Notes under the pieces: generated by a model | The model's input: only the letters and a program-made list of their open reading frames with translations | What the model was told of the DNA's origin: nothing | Database searches by the model: none | In this document: positions 35,235 to 43,831 of the stretch, in pieces | Numbering within the stretch: position 1 is the first letter of the stretch | How the letters are laid out: each line of letters opens with the position of its first letter | Program-made: the position numbers and the translations under genes | Source: Rossellomorea orangium | GTDB taxonomy: Bacteria; Bacillota; Bacilli; Bacillales; Bacillaceae_B | DNA: 64,000 nucleotides | Assembly: GCF_019334305.1 (NCBI RefSeq) | Contig: NZ_JAHWGH010000018.1 | Location: forward strand, 444,009-508,008 | Reading direction: 5' to 3'

Positions 35235-37316
35235 TTACATAAGGACAAATTGTTTTTCTTCGATTTCCTTTGCGCCTATCGGCTTACTAAAGAAATAACC
35301 TTGGGCCTTCTGGCACTTTGCTTCCTTCAAGAAGTCGACCTGAACCTCCTGCTCGACTCCCTCGGCAATGACTTCAAGTCCCAGACTATGTGCAAGGTGT
35401 ATGATGGTCGTTGTAATGGCAGAATCCTTCTGGTTCATCCCGATCTCTTTTACGAAGGATTGGTCGATTTTCAAGATATCAATGGGAAAACGTTTCAAAT
35501 AGTGAAGTGAAGAGTAACCCGTACCAAAGTCGTCCACTGAAATAAACACTCCAAGATCTTTAAGGTTCTTCAGCATTTTTAATGTTTGTTGCGTATCTTG
35601 CATTGCTCCCTCCGTAATTTCAATTTCTATGCAGGAAGCAGGTATAGTATACGTTTTCAAATAAAAATCAATCGTTTCTACTAAATGTTCTTGCAGGAAT
35701 TGCTTTGGAGAAATGTTGATTGCCACTCTCACCGAACTATACCCCTTGTTTCTCCATTTCAACAATTGTATACACACCTGCTCTAAAACCCATTCGCCTA
35801 TTTGATGAATCAAACCCGTTTCTTCTGCCAATGGGATAAACTGTGATGGTGACACGAATCCAAACTTACGATTATTCCACCGAATCAACGCTTCGAAACT
35901 GTCAGTGGTACCTGTCGATAAATTGACCTGTGGCTGATAATGAACGTATAACTCACCTTTCTCTATCGCTTTTCTCAAGTGCGACTCCATAATAATATAA
36001 TTAGGAAAACTTGACTTCATATGGGTTTGATAAAAACGATAGTGGGCACGTCCTTTTTCCTTCACCTCAAATAGAGCCTGTGCCGCTTTTTGAATCAGGG
36101 AATTGGAGTCGTAACCATCAGTAGGGTAACGGCTGATTCCGATAGAAGGCGATATATAGAATTCCTGATTCTCTATTGTAAAAGGATTGAAGAACAATGC
36201 CAGTATCTCTTCTGCCTTTGTCTTTGTATCTTCAAAACTACTATTTTTCAATAGGAAGATAAATTCATCTCCTCCTTGCCTGTACAACAAGCACTCTTCA
36301 TTCGTCAAGGTGCAGAGACGCTCGGTGATCTTTTTAAGAAACCTGTCTCCCTCCTTCAGCCCCAGCGTATCGTTCACAAATTTAAATCGGTCTAAATCGA
36401 GGTATAATAAAGAAAGCTCAACTCCTCTTTCTTCCATATTGTGAATGATGAGGGGGATGTGATCATCAAGTGCCTTTCTATTCCATATACCTGTTAGCTG
36501 ATCATGAAGGGCCATATAATGGATGATTTTACTTTGTTCATGATGAGTGGTCATATCCTTTGCGATGATATAGCATCCGTCACACTTTTCTTGAATGACA
36601 ATAGGGACCATTTTTAACCTGGTGATCTTTTCTTCTCCCTCTTCACTCACCAGAAGACAATAATCGATAGAAGACGGAACCCCAGATAATGCTTGAAAAA
36701 GGGATTCCCCCAAGACTTTACTATTCTGAGGGCTGAATAACTCATAGATATTCATGTTCATTAACTTTTCCTTTGAATATCCGGAAAGTGAGCAGCAGGC
36801 TGCATTTGAACCCTTAATGATTCCATGCGAGTCCAATATAAAGATGGCATCGAGATTATGTTCGATGATGGACTGGTATCGCTCCTTCGCTTTCTCTAAT
36901 TTCATCTTTTCTTCAATTGAAGGGGTTATATCTCTTGTAATCGCAACGACATAACCCACTTGCCCTCTTTCATCCATGATTGGTGTCAGGATGGATTCAT
37001 TCACTACCTTTTCACCATTCACATTAAAGGAATCCTGATAGCTTATACATTCTCCGGTTTTGACCAGTTGCAAATATCTCTTCTTTAATTCCAATGCCAA
37101 TTCTCCAGCTATCACTTCCTCCAAAAAAAGCCCCATGTCTTCCTGCTGGATTGACGTATACCTCCTTGCTGATTCATTGACGTATACATATCTGAATTCT
37201 TTTCCTTCTTCCACCTTCATAATAAATATCATATCGTGTATATGCTCTAAAATAGTTTCCATCAACACACTGTCATGACCTTGACTGATAATGACGTTAC
37301 TGTCTGTCCATTCCAT
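35235..37316 (-). CDS. PAS-PAS-GGDEF-EAL c-di-GMP metabolism protein
   Basis: 693 residues. Two PAS domains (about 17-130, 142-258), a GGDEF domain with intact GGDEF at 348-352, then an EAL domain with intact EAL (475-477), EITEG, DDFGTGYSS and KIDQSF. No membrane helix, so cytoplasmic. No RxxD inhibitory site is present five residues before GGDEF. Both cyclase and phosphodiesterase sites look complete, so the net activity is open. AAAGGATG precedes ATG 37316. Similar in layout to B. subtilis DgcW (YkoW). Confidence 0.9.
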   Translation of the reverse strand: MEWTDSNVIISQGHDSVLMETILEHIHDMIFIMKVEEGKEFRYVYVNESARRYTSIQQEDMGLFLEEVIAGELALELKKRYLQLVKTGECISYQDSFNVNGEKVVNESILTPIMDERGQVGYVVAITRDITPSIEEKMKLEKAKERYQSIIEHNLDAIFILDSHGIIKGSNAACCSLSGYSKEKLMNMNIYELFSPQNSKVLGESLFQALSGVPSSIDYCLLVSEEGEEKITRLKMVPIVIQEKCDGCYIIAKDMTTHHEQSKIIHYMALHDQLTGIWNRKALDDHIPLIIHNMEERGVELSLLYLDLDRFKFVNDTLGLKEGDRFLKKITERLCTLTNEECLLYRQGGDEFIFLLKNSSFEDTKTKAEEILALFFNPFTIENQEFYISPSIGISRYPTDGYDSNSLIQKAAQALFEVKEKGRAHYRFYQTHMKSSFPNYIIMESHLRKAIEKGELYVHYQPQVNLSTGTTDSFEALIRWNNRKFGFVSPSQFIPLAEETGLIHQIGEWVLEQVCIQLLKWRNKGYSSVRVAINISPKQFLQEHLVETIDFYLKTYTIPASCIEIEITEGAMQDTQQTLKMLKNLKDLGVFISVDDFGTGYSSLHYLKRFPIDILKIDQSFVKEIGMNQKDSAITTTIIHLAHSLGLEVIAEGVEQEVQVDFLKEAKCQKAQGYFFSKPIGAKEIEEKQFVLM

Positions 37317-37541
37317 GGATTCTTCATCCTTTTGTACTCATATATTTATCTGCAACCTGCATACTGATTCCACTCACGGGTCCATACATTATTTTCCTGC
37401 ATTCGTGTATAAATGCTTTTTTCTGATTCCTAGTACATGCCGCATACCCTATCCATTCCTCATGCCCAATAAATTTAAGACAGGCGCACAGATTGAACAT
37501 GAACCATAGACTAAATATAGAGAGAGGAGGTTTTTTCATTT

Positions 37542-37832
37542 ATGTATCGACAATCATATTACCCATATAGAGGCTATCCACCATATAGAGGAGGAGATCA
37601 GCGTTTCTTCCCATTCTTTGGATTACCATTTTTAGCAGGTGGATTAGCAGGTTTGGCCATAAGCCCTTTACTGTTCAATAGACCATGCTACGGTCCTGCA
37701 TGCTACCCGCCTTATCCGCCATACGGAGGATACCCTTATCCTGGAGGATATCCACAACCCTATGGTGTTAACAATTATCAATCCTCACCGTATAATCTTA
37801 CGGAGAATATCAATATATACCCCGGAAAATAA
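37542..37832 (+). CDS. Tyr/Pro/Gly-rich small protein, spore-coat-like composition
   Basis: 96 residues. A Tyr-Arg-Pro-rich start, a hydrophobic stretch (about 26-46: FFGLPFLAGGLAGLAISPLL), then a PPYPPYGGYPYPGGYP-type tract and a polar tail. AGAGGAGG precedes ATG 37542. Such composition is usual for coat or crust proteins of Bacillus spores; identity is not recognised and the assignment rests on composition only. Confidence 0.65.
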   Translation: MYRQSYYPYRGYPPYRGGDQRFFPFFGLPFLAGGLAGLAISPLLFNRPCYGPACYPPYPPYGGYPYPGGYPQPYGVNNYQSSPYNLTENINIYPGK

Positions 37833-37836
37833 CAAC

Positions 37837-37882
37837 AAGGCTCACCTGAAAATGTAACTTTTACATTATTTAGGTAGAGCCT
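37837..37882. terminator. Imperfect hairpin after the Tyr/Pro-rich gene
   Basis: AAGGCTC-A-CCT and AGGT-A-GAGCCTT pair around a loop containing a second AATGTAA/TTACATT stem. There is no T-run, so termination is uncertain. Confidence 0.45.
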
Positions 37883-38038
37883 TAATGACGTCTTCTCTAT
37901 AAAGTCCACCGCATCTATCACATAAACCCATACAGTCATTTATGCATGTCATTATCCGAAAATGATACCCCGTCCCCTTTCCAATCCCAGGAAAAGAGGG
38001 TATAATAGAAATGAGAATATTAGAAAGGAGCAGATATC

Positions 38039-38506
38039 TTGAGAAACACTAGTAATCCCACCCCTTCTTCCACATCCGTCAGTACCCTCTCTCAAGCTAT
38101 TTTCACTGTCAACCGTCATGCGAAAACAGCAGGAAACCCAAAATACTTATATTCATTAAAAAAACGTGCCTTAATGAAAATGATCCTGGAAGGTAAGGCG
38201 AAGAAAGTTGGGCTTCACTTCTCTAAAAATCCAAGGAATAGTCAGCAACAATCTGATGTCTTAGTTGATTGCGGAGAATACACCTTTCATCTCCCACCAA
38301 CAAAGGAAGACTTCAAAGAACTTCCACACCTGGGTTCACTCGATGAAAGCTTGAGAAATCCGAAATGCAAAATGGGTTTACAACAGGCTAAAAGAATCCT
38401 CGAACAATATACAGGAATGTCCGATCAGAGTGATCAGATACGGAAGAGTGGAAAAAACCAGTATCAAAAGCCTGTATTTAAAAAATTGGGAGATAGCTTC
38501 TTTTAA
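38039..38506 (+). CDS. ykyB: YkyB-family protein of unknown function
   Basis: 155 residues, soluble and basic. The blocks TVNRHAKTA-NPKYLY, LHFSKNP, PPTKEDF--LPHLG and the C-terminal KPVFKKLG match B. subtilis YkyB (154 residues). TTG 38039 has AAAGGAG at good spacing; a TATAAT at 38001-38006 may be its -10 element. It faces cheV, as in B. subtilis where ykyB and cheV are neighbours. Confidence 0.92.
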   Translation: MRNTSNPTPSSTSVSTLSQAIFTVNRHAKTAGNPKYLYSLKKRALMKMILEGKAKKVGLHFSKNPRNSQQQSDVLVDCGEYTFHLPPTKEDFKELPHLGSLDESLRNPKCKMGLQQAKRILEQYTGMSDQSDQIRKSGKNQYQKPVFKKLGDSFF

Positions 38507-38545
38507 TACCCATTGATTTTAGTACTGTAACGCATATATCTTCTA

Positions 38546-38583
38546 AAGGGTTTTGACTATTGTCAGAACCCTTCTTTTGTTTT
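38546..38583. terminator. Terminator between ykyB and cheV
   Basis: AAGGGTTTTGAC-TATT-GTCAGAACCCTT followed by CTTTTGTTTT on the plus strand. Confidence 0.8.
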
Positions 38584-38589
38584 AAACAA

Positions 38590-39510
38590 TCATAGGATAT
38601 AATGATCGATCTTTAGAATTAGCTCTGCGATCTCAGGTTTGCTGATTTGATCCTCAGCCCCGACCATTTCTCCTTTATGTCTTAAATCCTTTGTAATAAG
38701 GGATGAGAATATGATGACAGGGAGTGCATGGAGCTTGGGATTCTCTTTGATGCGCTTCGTCAAATGATGACCATCCATCTGCGGCATTTCAATATCAGTC
38801 AGTACAAGTTGTACAGAATCTGTGACGTCAACGGACTCCTCACCAAGTGACTCCAGATATTGATAGGCATCCGCCCCATTTTCAAAGAACTCTACGTCGT
38901 CATACCCTGCTTCCATTAATGTGTCATTCAAAAGTTTTCGAAGTAAGGGTGAGTCCTCCGCAGCAACAATCTTCTTATTTCTTCTCTCCCGCGGTCCTAA
39001 TTTCTTTACCTGGTCAACCCGTATTCCTGTCTCAGGATTTATTTCAAGCATAATACTCTCAAAATCCAATAGTAGAATCATCGAGTCATTCCGCTTGATT
39101 ACACCAATAATTCCTGAATGCCCCCCTGAATACATTTCAGAAGGTTTTTCAATCTGATTCCAGGAAATACGATGAATCTGGGTGACATTATGTACATGAA
39201 AGATAACCTTCTGCTGATTGAACTCAGCAACAATGTACTTGGACTTCTCCGTTTCCTCTTCTTCAACACCGAGTACCCTGGCCATATCAACAACCGGCAG
39301 TACCTCGCCTCTCAATTGGACGAGTCCCTTGACGTGCGGGTGGGAATGGGGAATCGGTATGACCGTCGTCGGCTGTATAATCTCCTTCACTTTAATCACA
39401 TTAATACCAAATTTATTGTTTTGAACTTCGAATTCAACAATTTCGAGTTCATTCGTTCCACTTTCAAGAAGTATTCCGTTTGATTGGTTCAATTGTCTTC
39501 GCCCTTCCAT
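38590..39510 (-). CDS. cheV: Chemotaxis coupling protein CheV
   Basis: Couples receptors to CheA and takes part in adaptation. 306 residues: CheW-like domain (about 20-160) and a response-regulator receiver domain (about 178-305) with Asp239 in LTDIEMPQMDG as phosphorylation site and the SKP lysine motif. B. subtilis CheV has 303 residues. GAGAGGG precedes ATG 39510, and a sigma-D-type promoter lies 20 bases further upstream. Confidence 0.96.
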   Translation of the reverse strand: MEGRRQLNQSNGILLESGTNELEIVEFEVQNNKFGINVIKVKEIIQPTTVIPIPHSHPHVKGLVQLRGEVLPVVDMARVLGVEEEETEKSKYIVAEFNQQKVIFHVHNVTQIHRISWNQIEKPSEMYSGGHSGIIGVIKRNDSMILLLDFESIMLEINPETGIRVDQVKKLGPRERRNKKIVAAEDSPLLRKLLNDTLMEAGYDDVEFFENGADAYQYLESLGEESVDVTDSVQLVLTDIEMPQMDGHHLTKRIKENPKLHALPVIIFSSLITKDLRHKGEMVGAEDQISKPEIAELILKIDHYIL

Positions 39511-39530
39511 AATTATTGCCCTCTCTTCTT

Positions 39531-39557
39531 ATATCGAACAATAGCCGACTTTTTTTA
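39531..39557 (-). promoter_or_regulatory. Sigma-D-type promoter of cheV
   Basis: On the minus strand TAAA (39557-39554), 15 bases, TTCGATAT (39538-39531) matches the flagellar sigma-D consensus TAAA-N15-GCCGATAT at six of eight -10 positions. Confidence 0.7.
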
Positions 39558-39662
39558 CATACACTAATAAAAAATGTCGCCACACCCTCTTACAGGACAA
39601 CGCATTATAAAATCTGAGTAGAATTGACGGGCCAATACATACTAAGAAAAGGAGGTGCTGAT

Positions 39663-39860
39663 ATGACTGACCGAAGGGATATCAATAGCAAAAGTCACCC
39701 TGATTTCGATGATATAAGCGACCACATAATGCCTGCTCAGAACACTCTTCCCCTTATCGCTCTTGGAAAGAACGAAGAAGGCAAGGATGAACAGGATGAA
39801 CTTTCTTATATTGAAGGGCAAATGAGCAGGAATCAGGGAAAAGATGGGAGAAGTTCCTAG
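39663..39860 (+). CDS. Small hydrophilic protein of unknown function
   Basis: 65 residues, acidic and polar (many Asp, Glu, Asn, Ser), without membrane helix or Cys. AAAGGAGGTG lies ideally before ATG 39663; the upstream start at 39624 has none. A strong terminator follows. Not recognised; probably disordered. Confidence 0.65.
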   Translation: MTDRRDINSKSHPDFDDISDHIMPAQNTLPLIALGKNEEGKDEQDELSYIEGQMSRNQGKDGRSS

Positions 39861-39870
39861 CATGTCCACA

Positions 39871-39907
39871 AAAAAAAGCGATTGATTTCAATACTATCAA
39901 TCGCTTT
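39871..39907. terminator. Bidirectional terminator before queE
   Basis: AAAAAGCGATTGAT / ATCAATCGCTTTTT with a 9-base loop between convergent stop codons. Confidence 0.9.
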
Positions 39908-39912
39908 TTCCC

Positions 39913-40635
39913 CTATACTCCGCGCTTATTTCCCCATATTAGAGTATGAAGTTGCGGAAGTACCCGTACATTATTTAATTCTTCTCTACTACATACTTTT
40001 TCTATGAGTGTTTCATAATCCATGAGCAGTTCGGACACCAGTTTATCTGTGTCTCCTTCCGTTACCGAAGGGTTTCCTGTTTGAATATAAAATGGGACGG
40101 AAGGATAGCGATGGTGTATACCTGTTGCATATTCCAAATCCTTTTCATCGAAGACAACCACTTTCAAGCTGAATTGCGAACCATGATCTTGTAACCGATG
40201 AATGATTAGGTCAAGCTTTTCGTAGTCGGTATTCATGCCGGAGCTTGGCGGCTTTGGGGAAAGGGTAAGATCGCTAATATCATAAAACCAATCCTGCCAG
40301 CGGCTCCCTTGGGTTTCAAGAGCTGTTTCAATTCCATTTTTCTTCAATATGTCGATCAGCGCTTTAAGATTAGCCAACAGAGCTGGATTCCCTCCTGAGA
40401 TCGTTACATGAGAAAATCGATTTTCTCCAATAACTCTCAGTCTATCCCACACATCTTCAGCTGTCATTAGCTCTATGTCTTCTTTCGCAGATCCATCCCA
40501 TGTAAAGGCTGAATCACACCAGGCACAGCTATAATCACAGCCGGCAGTCCGGACGAACATTGTTTTTTGCCCGATGACCATCCCTTCACCTTGAATGGTA
40601 GGACCGAACACTTCTAGAACCGGTATCTTCTTCAT
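39913..40635 (-). CDS. queE: 7-carboxy-7-deazaguanine synthase
   Basis: Radical SAM enzyme converting 6-carboxytetrahydropterin to 7-carboxy-7-deazaguanine in queuosine synthesis. 240 residues; the CxxxCxxC cluster motif is CDYSCAWC (Cys33, 37, 40) and the start VLEVFGPTIQGEG is typical. The frame extends to 40752, but ATG 40635 has AAAGGGGAGA and overlaps the queD stop by four bases. Third gene of queCDE; queF, which follows in B. subtilis, is absent here. Confidence 0.93.
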   Translation of the reverse strand: MKKIPVLEVFGPTIQGEGMVIGQKTMFVRTAGCDYSCAWCDSAFTWDGSAKEDIELMTAEDVWDRLRVIGENRFSHVTISGGNPALLANLKALIDILKKNGIETALETQGSRWQDWFYDISDLTLSPKPPSSGMNTDYEKLDLIIHRLQDHGSQFSLKVVVFDEKDLEYATGIHHRYPSVPFYIQTGNPSVTEGDTDKLVSELLMDYETLIEKVCSREELNNVRVLPQLHTLIWGNKRGV

Positions 40636-41066
40636 TCCTGTCTCCCCTTTGGTCTGTAAATGACATAGCTGGTAGGAGTCTCTCTTAAAAACACCTGAAC
40701 ACATCGGGGACGGTGAGGAAGTGTGTCCAAATGATCCTGGATGATTTCCCACATAACCTTTGCCACTACTTCAGTTGTAGGAAATTCAGTACCTCTCTCG
40801 GGAGAAAATCTTTCATCCTGATTGATGATGGTATGATCAAATCGTTTATGGATCAGTTTTTTGATGTGCTGGAAATTAATAAGGAATCCAGAATCATCGA
40901 GTTGATCCCCTCCAATTGTAATATTGGCGAAGTAGGTATGACCATGCACTTCCTGACAACTTCCAGCATCAGCATGCGGAATAAAGTGCGCTGCTGCAAA
41001 ATGCATATCTTTATTTAATTCAAATTCATAAGGATGATCGGGAGTCGGATAAATCTGTTGGATCAT
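40632..41066 (-). CDS. queD: 6-carboxy-5,6,7,8-tetrahydropterin synthase
   Basis: Converts dihydroneopterin triphosphate to 6-carboxytetrahydropterin. 144 residues; zinc ligands His27, His41 and His43 and the catalytic Cys37 are present in AAAHF and [10 protein letters not shown], and the FDHTIIN motif follows. Overlaps queC and queE by four bases each, so the three are translationally coupled. Confidence 0.94.
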   Translation of the reverse strand: MIQQIYPTPDHPYEFELNKDMHFAAAHFIPHADAGSCQEVHGHTYFANITIGGDQLDDSGFLINFQHIKKLIHKRFDHTIINQDERFSPERGTEFPTTEVVAKVMWEIIQDHLDTLPHRPRCVQVFLRETPTSYVIYRPKGRQE

Positions 41067-41728
41067 AGACCCTCTCCCCCTTTTTTATCGTTTACATACT
41101 CTTCTAATCCCTTTTGTCTAAGTTCACATGCTGGACATTCGCCACAACCGCTGCCCTTCAACCCGTTGTAACACGTAAGGGTATTTTCCTGGATATATTT
41201 AAAAGCCCCTAGATCATCTGCCATTTCCCACGTTTCTGCTTTATTGATCCACATAAGGGGTGTATGAATGACAAATTGATCATCCATGGACAGATTGAGA
41301 GATACATTCAACGATTTAACAAACATGTCCCTGCAGTCCGGATAGCCGCTAAAATCGGTTTCGCAAACACCTGTCACGATATGTTTCGCACCAATCTGCT
41401 TTGCCAGAATCCCTGCAAATGACAAGAATATTAGGTTTCTTCCCGGCACAAAGGTAGAAGGCAATTCCCCTTCTGCCTGTGTGATTTCTTCATCTGCCCT
41501 TGTCAATGCACTTGGTGCAAGTTGGTTCAATAAACTCATATCCAATACATGATGAGGCACATTCAGGTCCTCTGCAATCTCGCGTGCACAGTCCAGTTCC
41601 GCAACATGTCTCTGACCATAGTTAAATGTCACTGCTTCTACTTCTTTAAATGCTTTCTTTGCCCAAAATAAACACGTTGTACTATCTTGACCTCCGCTGA
41701 ATACCACTAACGCTTTCTCTGTGTTCAT
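41063..41728 (-). CDS. queC: 7-cyano-7-deazaguanine synthase
   Basis: ATP-dependent conversion of 7-carboxy-7-deazaguanine to preQ0. 221 residues; PP-loop SGGQDS (11-16) and the C-terminal zinc site [13 protein letters not shown]. The frame extends to 41827, but ATG 41728 has AAAGGAGA upstream and gives the usual family length (B. subtilis 219). First gene of queCDE, behind a preQ1 riboswitch and terminator. Confidence 0.95.
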   Translation of the reverse strand: MNTEKALVVFSGGQDSTTCLFWAKKAFKEVEAVTFNYGQRHVAELDCAREIAEDLNVPHHVLDMSLLNQLAPSALTRADEEITQAEGELPSTFVPGRNLIFLSFAGILAKQIGAKHIVTGVCETDFSGYPDCRDMFVKSLNVSLNLSMDDQFVIHTPLMWINKAETWEMADDLGAFKYIQENTLTCYNGLKGSGCGECPACELRQKGLEEYVNDKKGGEGL

Positions 41729-41822
41729 ATATGGTTCTCCTTTCTCTTCTACAGGCTCTTTTGCCATGAAAAGAAGAAAGAGATTCTGTAAAACTCTATA
41801 ATATCGGCAAAAAATTGCCACT

Positions 41823-41855
41823 AACAAAAAAATAACGACACCTAAGGATGTCGTT
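41823..41855 (-). terminator. Riboswitch-controlled terminator before queC
   Basis: AACGACA-TCCTTAGG-TGTCGTT followed by seven Ts on the minus strand. Its loop contains TCCTTAG, which can pair with CTAAGGA of the preQ1 aptamer, fitting transcriptional control. Confidence 0.85.
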
Positions 41856-41857
41856 TT

Positions 41858-41893
41858 CCTTAGTTTTTTATAGAGGGTTGTGCTAGAACCTCT
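41858..41893 (-). promoter_or_regulatory. preQ1-I riboswitch aptamer
   Basis: On the minus strand AGAGGTTCTAGCA, a second stem arm CCCTCTA, the A-rich TAAAAAACTA tail and CTAAGG match the class I preQ1 aptamer consensus. It lies about 130 bases upstream of queC, which is the established target of this riboswitch in Bacillus. Confidence 0.93.
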
Positions 41894-42068
41894 CGGGAAT
41901 CATCAGTTTCCCAATTCTTCTTCTATTGTCCTCAACTAATATAACGTTTTTCCACAAAAAAATCTACATTTTTAAACCAAATTATCTTAACTCATTCAGA
42001 GATCAGTTGCAGTATCCCTTATCCCTCCTCATAATGAAAAAGGAATACAATTTTTTGGAGGGTATGCC

Positions 42069-42656
42069 ATGTTTACTGACATGTTGAATTTCATTAAAGA
42101 AGTGGACAAATTAAAAATAATCGAGCGTCGAACATACGTAAGCGATGGGAGTAGAAGAGAAAATAGTGGTGAGCATTCCTGGCATGTATGTGTGATGGCT
42201 ATGACCTTATTTGAAGTGTATGAAAAAAGGGAGAAAACAGACCTTTTCACTTCCATTCAGATGCTCCTTCTACATGATATCGTGGAAATTGATGCAGGCG
42301 ATACTTATGCCTTTGATGTCAGCGGCTATGAGGATAAGCGTGAAAGAGAAGTACGGGCTGCCGAGAGAATCTTTGGGCTCCTGCCTGAAGGGACAAGAAA
42401 CAAATATAAGTCTCTTTGGGAGGAATTTGAGGAAGGAAAGACAAATGAAGCCCTATATGCATCAATCATTGACCACATTCAGCCTCTTCTCCTGAACGTC
42501 TCGACAGAAGGAAAATCATGGTTGGAACATAAAATTTATGCTCATCAAGTGTTAAACCGAAATCAATGGATCAAAGACATTTCCCCTCGAATTTATTCCC
42601 AGATATGTGAATGGGTCGACATCGGCATTGAAAAAGGATGGCTTATTGAGGACTAA
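42069..42656 (+). CDS. HD-domain phosphohydrolase (YfbR/HDDC2-like)
   Basis: 195-residue cytoplasmic hydrolase. HD-superfamily metal ligands are visible: His36 in ENSGEHSWH, His69-Asp70 in LLLHDIVEIDAGD. The layout matches 5'-deoxynucleotidase YfbR and HDDC2 proteins, which act on deoxynucleoside monophosphates; substrate here is inferred. GGAGGG precedes ATG 42069. Single gene, convergent with corA. Confidence 0.85.
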   Translation: MFTDMLNFIKEVDKLKIIERRTYVSDGSRRENSGEHSWHVCVMAMTLFEVYEKREKTDLFTSIQMLLLHDIVEIDAGDTYAFDVSGYEDKREREVRAAERIFGLLPEGTRNKYKSLWEEFEEGKTNEALYASIIDHIQPLLLNVSTEGKSWLEHKIYAHQVLNRNQWIKDISPRIYSQICEWVDIGIEKGWLIED

Positions 42657-42661
42657 AAGCA

Positions 42662-42697
42662 TGAACAAGGGGAATTCCTTCTGGAACCCCCCTTGTA
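42662..42697. terminator. Hairpin between the HD hydrolase gene and corA
   Basis: ACAAGGGG and CCCCTTGT flank an inner AATTCC/GGAA stem. The tail is AT-rich. Serves convergent genes. Confidence 0.6.
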
Positions 42698-42705
42698 TGA
42701 ACTGA

Positions 42706-43701
42706 TTATTTTAATCGAAGAAGTCTTCTCCGCTTTCTTCGCTTTTTCGTGCTGAACTTGAGCCACCCTATTTTCATAAAGAAACCGAACATGATCAGAG
42801 CGATAAGTCCCATGACCCCAAGAACGATGAAGTATCCACTTCGCTCATTCAGTTCAGGCATATAGACAAAATTCATTCCATATAAACCGGCTATAAATGT
42901 AAGAGGCATGAAAATCGTCGTTATGACAGTCAAGGTCATCATGATATTGTTCATTTTATCCGAATTGATTGAAAGATAATTATCACGAATATCCGATGAA
43001 AATTCACGATAGGATTCAAGCATTTCCACGAGCTTTATTAAATGGTCATACACGTCATTGAAGTATAGCTGCTCTTCTTTCAACGAGTTTAATCTTCCTG
43101 AGTTGCTGATTCGATACAATAGATCCCTCATTGGCACAAGAGTTCGTCTTAGCTTGGACATATCATGGCGAATATCAAATAATTCATCCATCAAATCACT
43201 ATCCGCTTCTTCGTTCGTGTTGTCCTCAATGGTATTGAGGCGATCTTCAATCTTATAGATAAGCGGGAAATATTCGTCCACCAATCGGTCAACGATTCCA
43301 TGCATGATCTTAAACGGACTAAGCTGTTCCCCTTCCTCCTTCACTCTTTCCCATAAATGATTTAATTCGTCGACTCGCTGTTTATGGAAGGTCACAATGA
43401 AGCTTGAATTCACAAACATATTCACCTCATGGGAATCATGGGTTTTAGGATTGATTCCGTGCATAAGGACAAATATATACTGTTCATAAAAATCGAGCTT
43501 TGGGCGCTGACTGAAGTCATCCAAACAATCCTCGATCGCAAGGGGGTGAAACCTGAAATATAATTTAAGCAACCTGATATCTTTGCTGGTAGGCTCTGAA
43601 AAGTCCACCCAGTACCATTTTACATCTTTTTCTTTTATTCTGGATAAAGGTACATCACACTGAATGTCCCCATTCTCCTTGATTATATTCGTTCGAATCA
43701 T
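42706..43701 (-). CDS. corA: CorA-family magnesium/divalent cation transporter
   Basis: 331 residues: long cytoplasmic N-terminal domain, then two membrane helices near the C-terminus. The signature GMN in LYGMNFVYMPE follows the first helix, and the loop carries MPE-L. A basic C-terminal tail ends the protein, as in pentameric CorA channels. GGGAGAG precedes ATG 43701. B. subtilis YfjQ is the likely counterpart. Single gene. Confidence 0.93.
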   Translation of the reverse strand: MIRTNIIKENGDIQCDVPLSRIKEKDVKWYWVDFSEPTSKDIRLLKLYFRFHPLAIEDCLDDFSQRPKLDFYEQYIFVLMHGINPKTHDSHEVNMFVNSSFIVTFHKQRVDELNHLWERVKEEGEQLSPFKIMHGIVDRLVDEYFPLIYKIEDRLNTIEDNTNEEADSDLMDELFDIRHDMSKLRRTLVPMRDLLYRISNSGRLNSLKEEQLYFNDVYDHLIKLVEMLESYREFSSDIRDNYLSINSDKMNNIMMTLTVITTIFMPLTFIAGLYGMNFVYMPELNERSGYFIVLGVMGLIALIMFGFFMKIGWLKFSTKKRRKRRRLLRLK

Positions 43702-43831
43702 ATGGCTCTCCCTAACTGACTTTTTTTCATTTTATCCTTTCCCTTTTTCTCCTCCATTCAAACAAAAGCACTACGTAAAAACTCAAATTAATGGTAGAAT
43801 ATGAATCAAATTATTAAAGTAGGTGTACATA

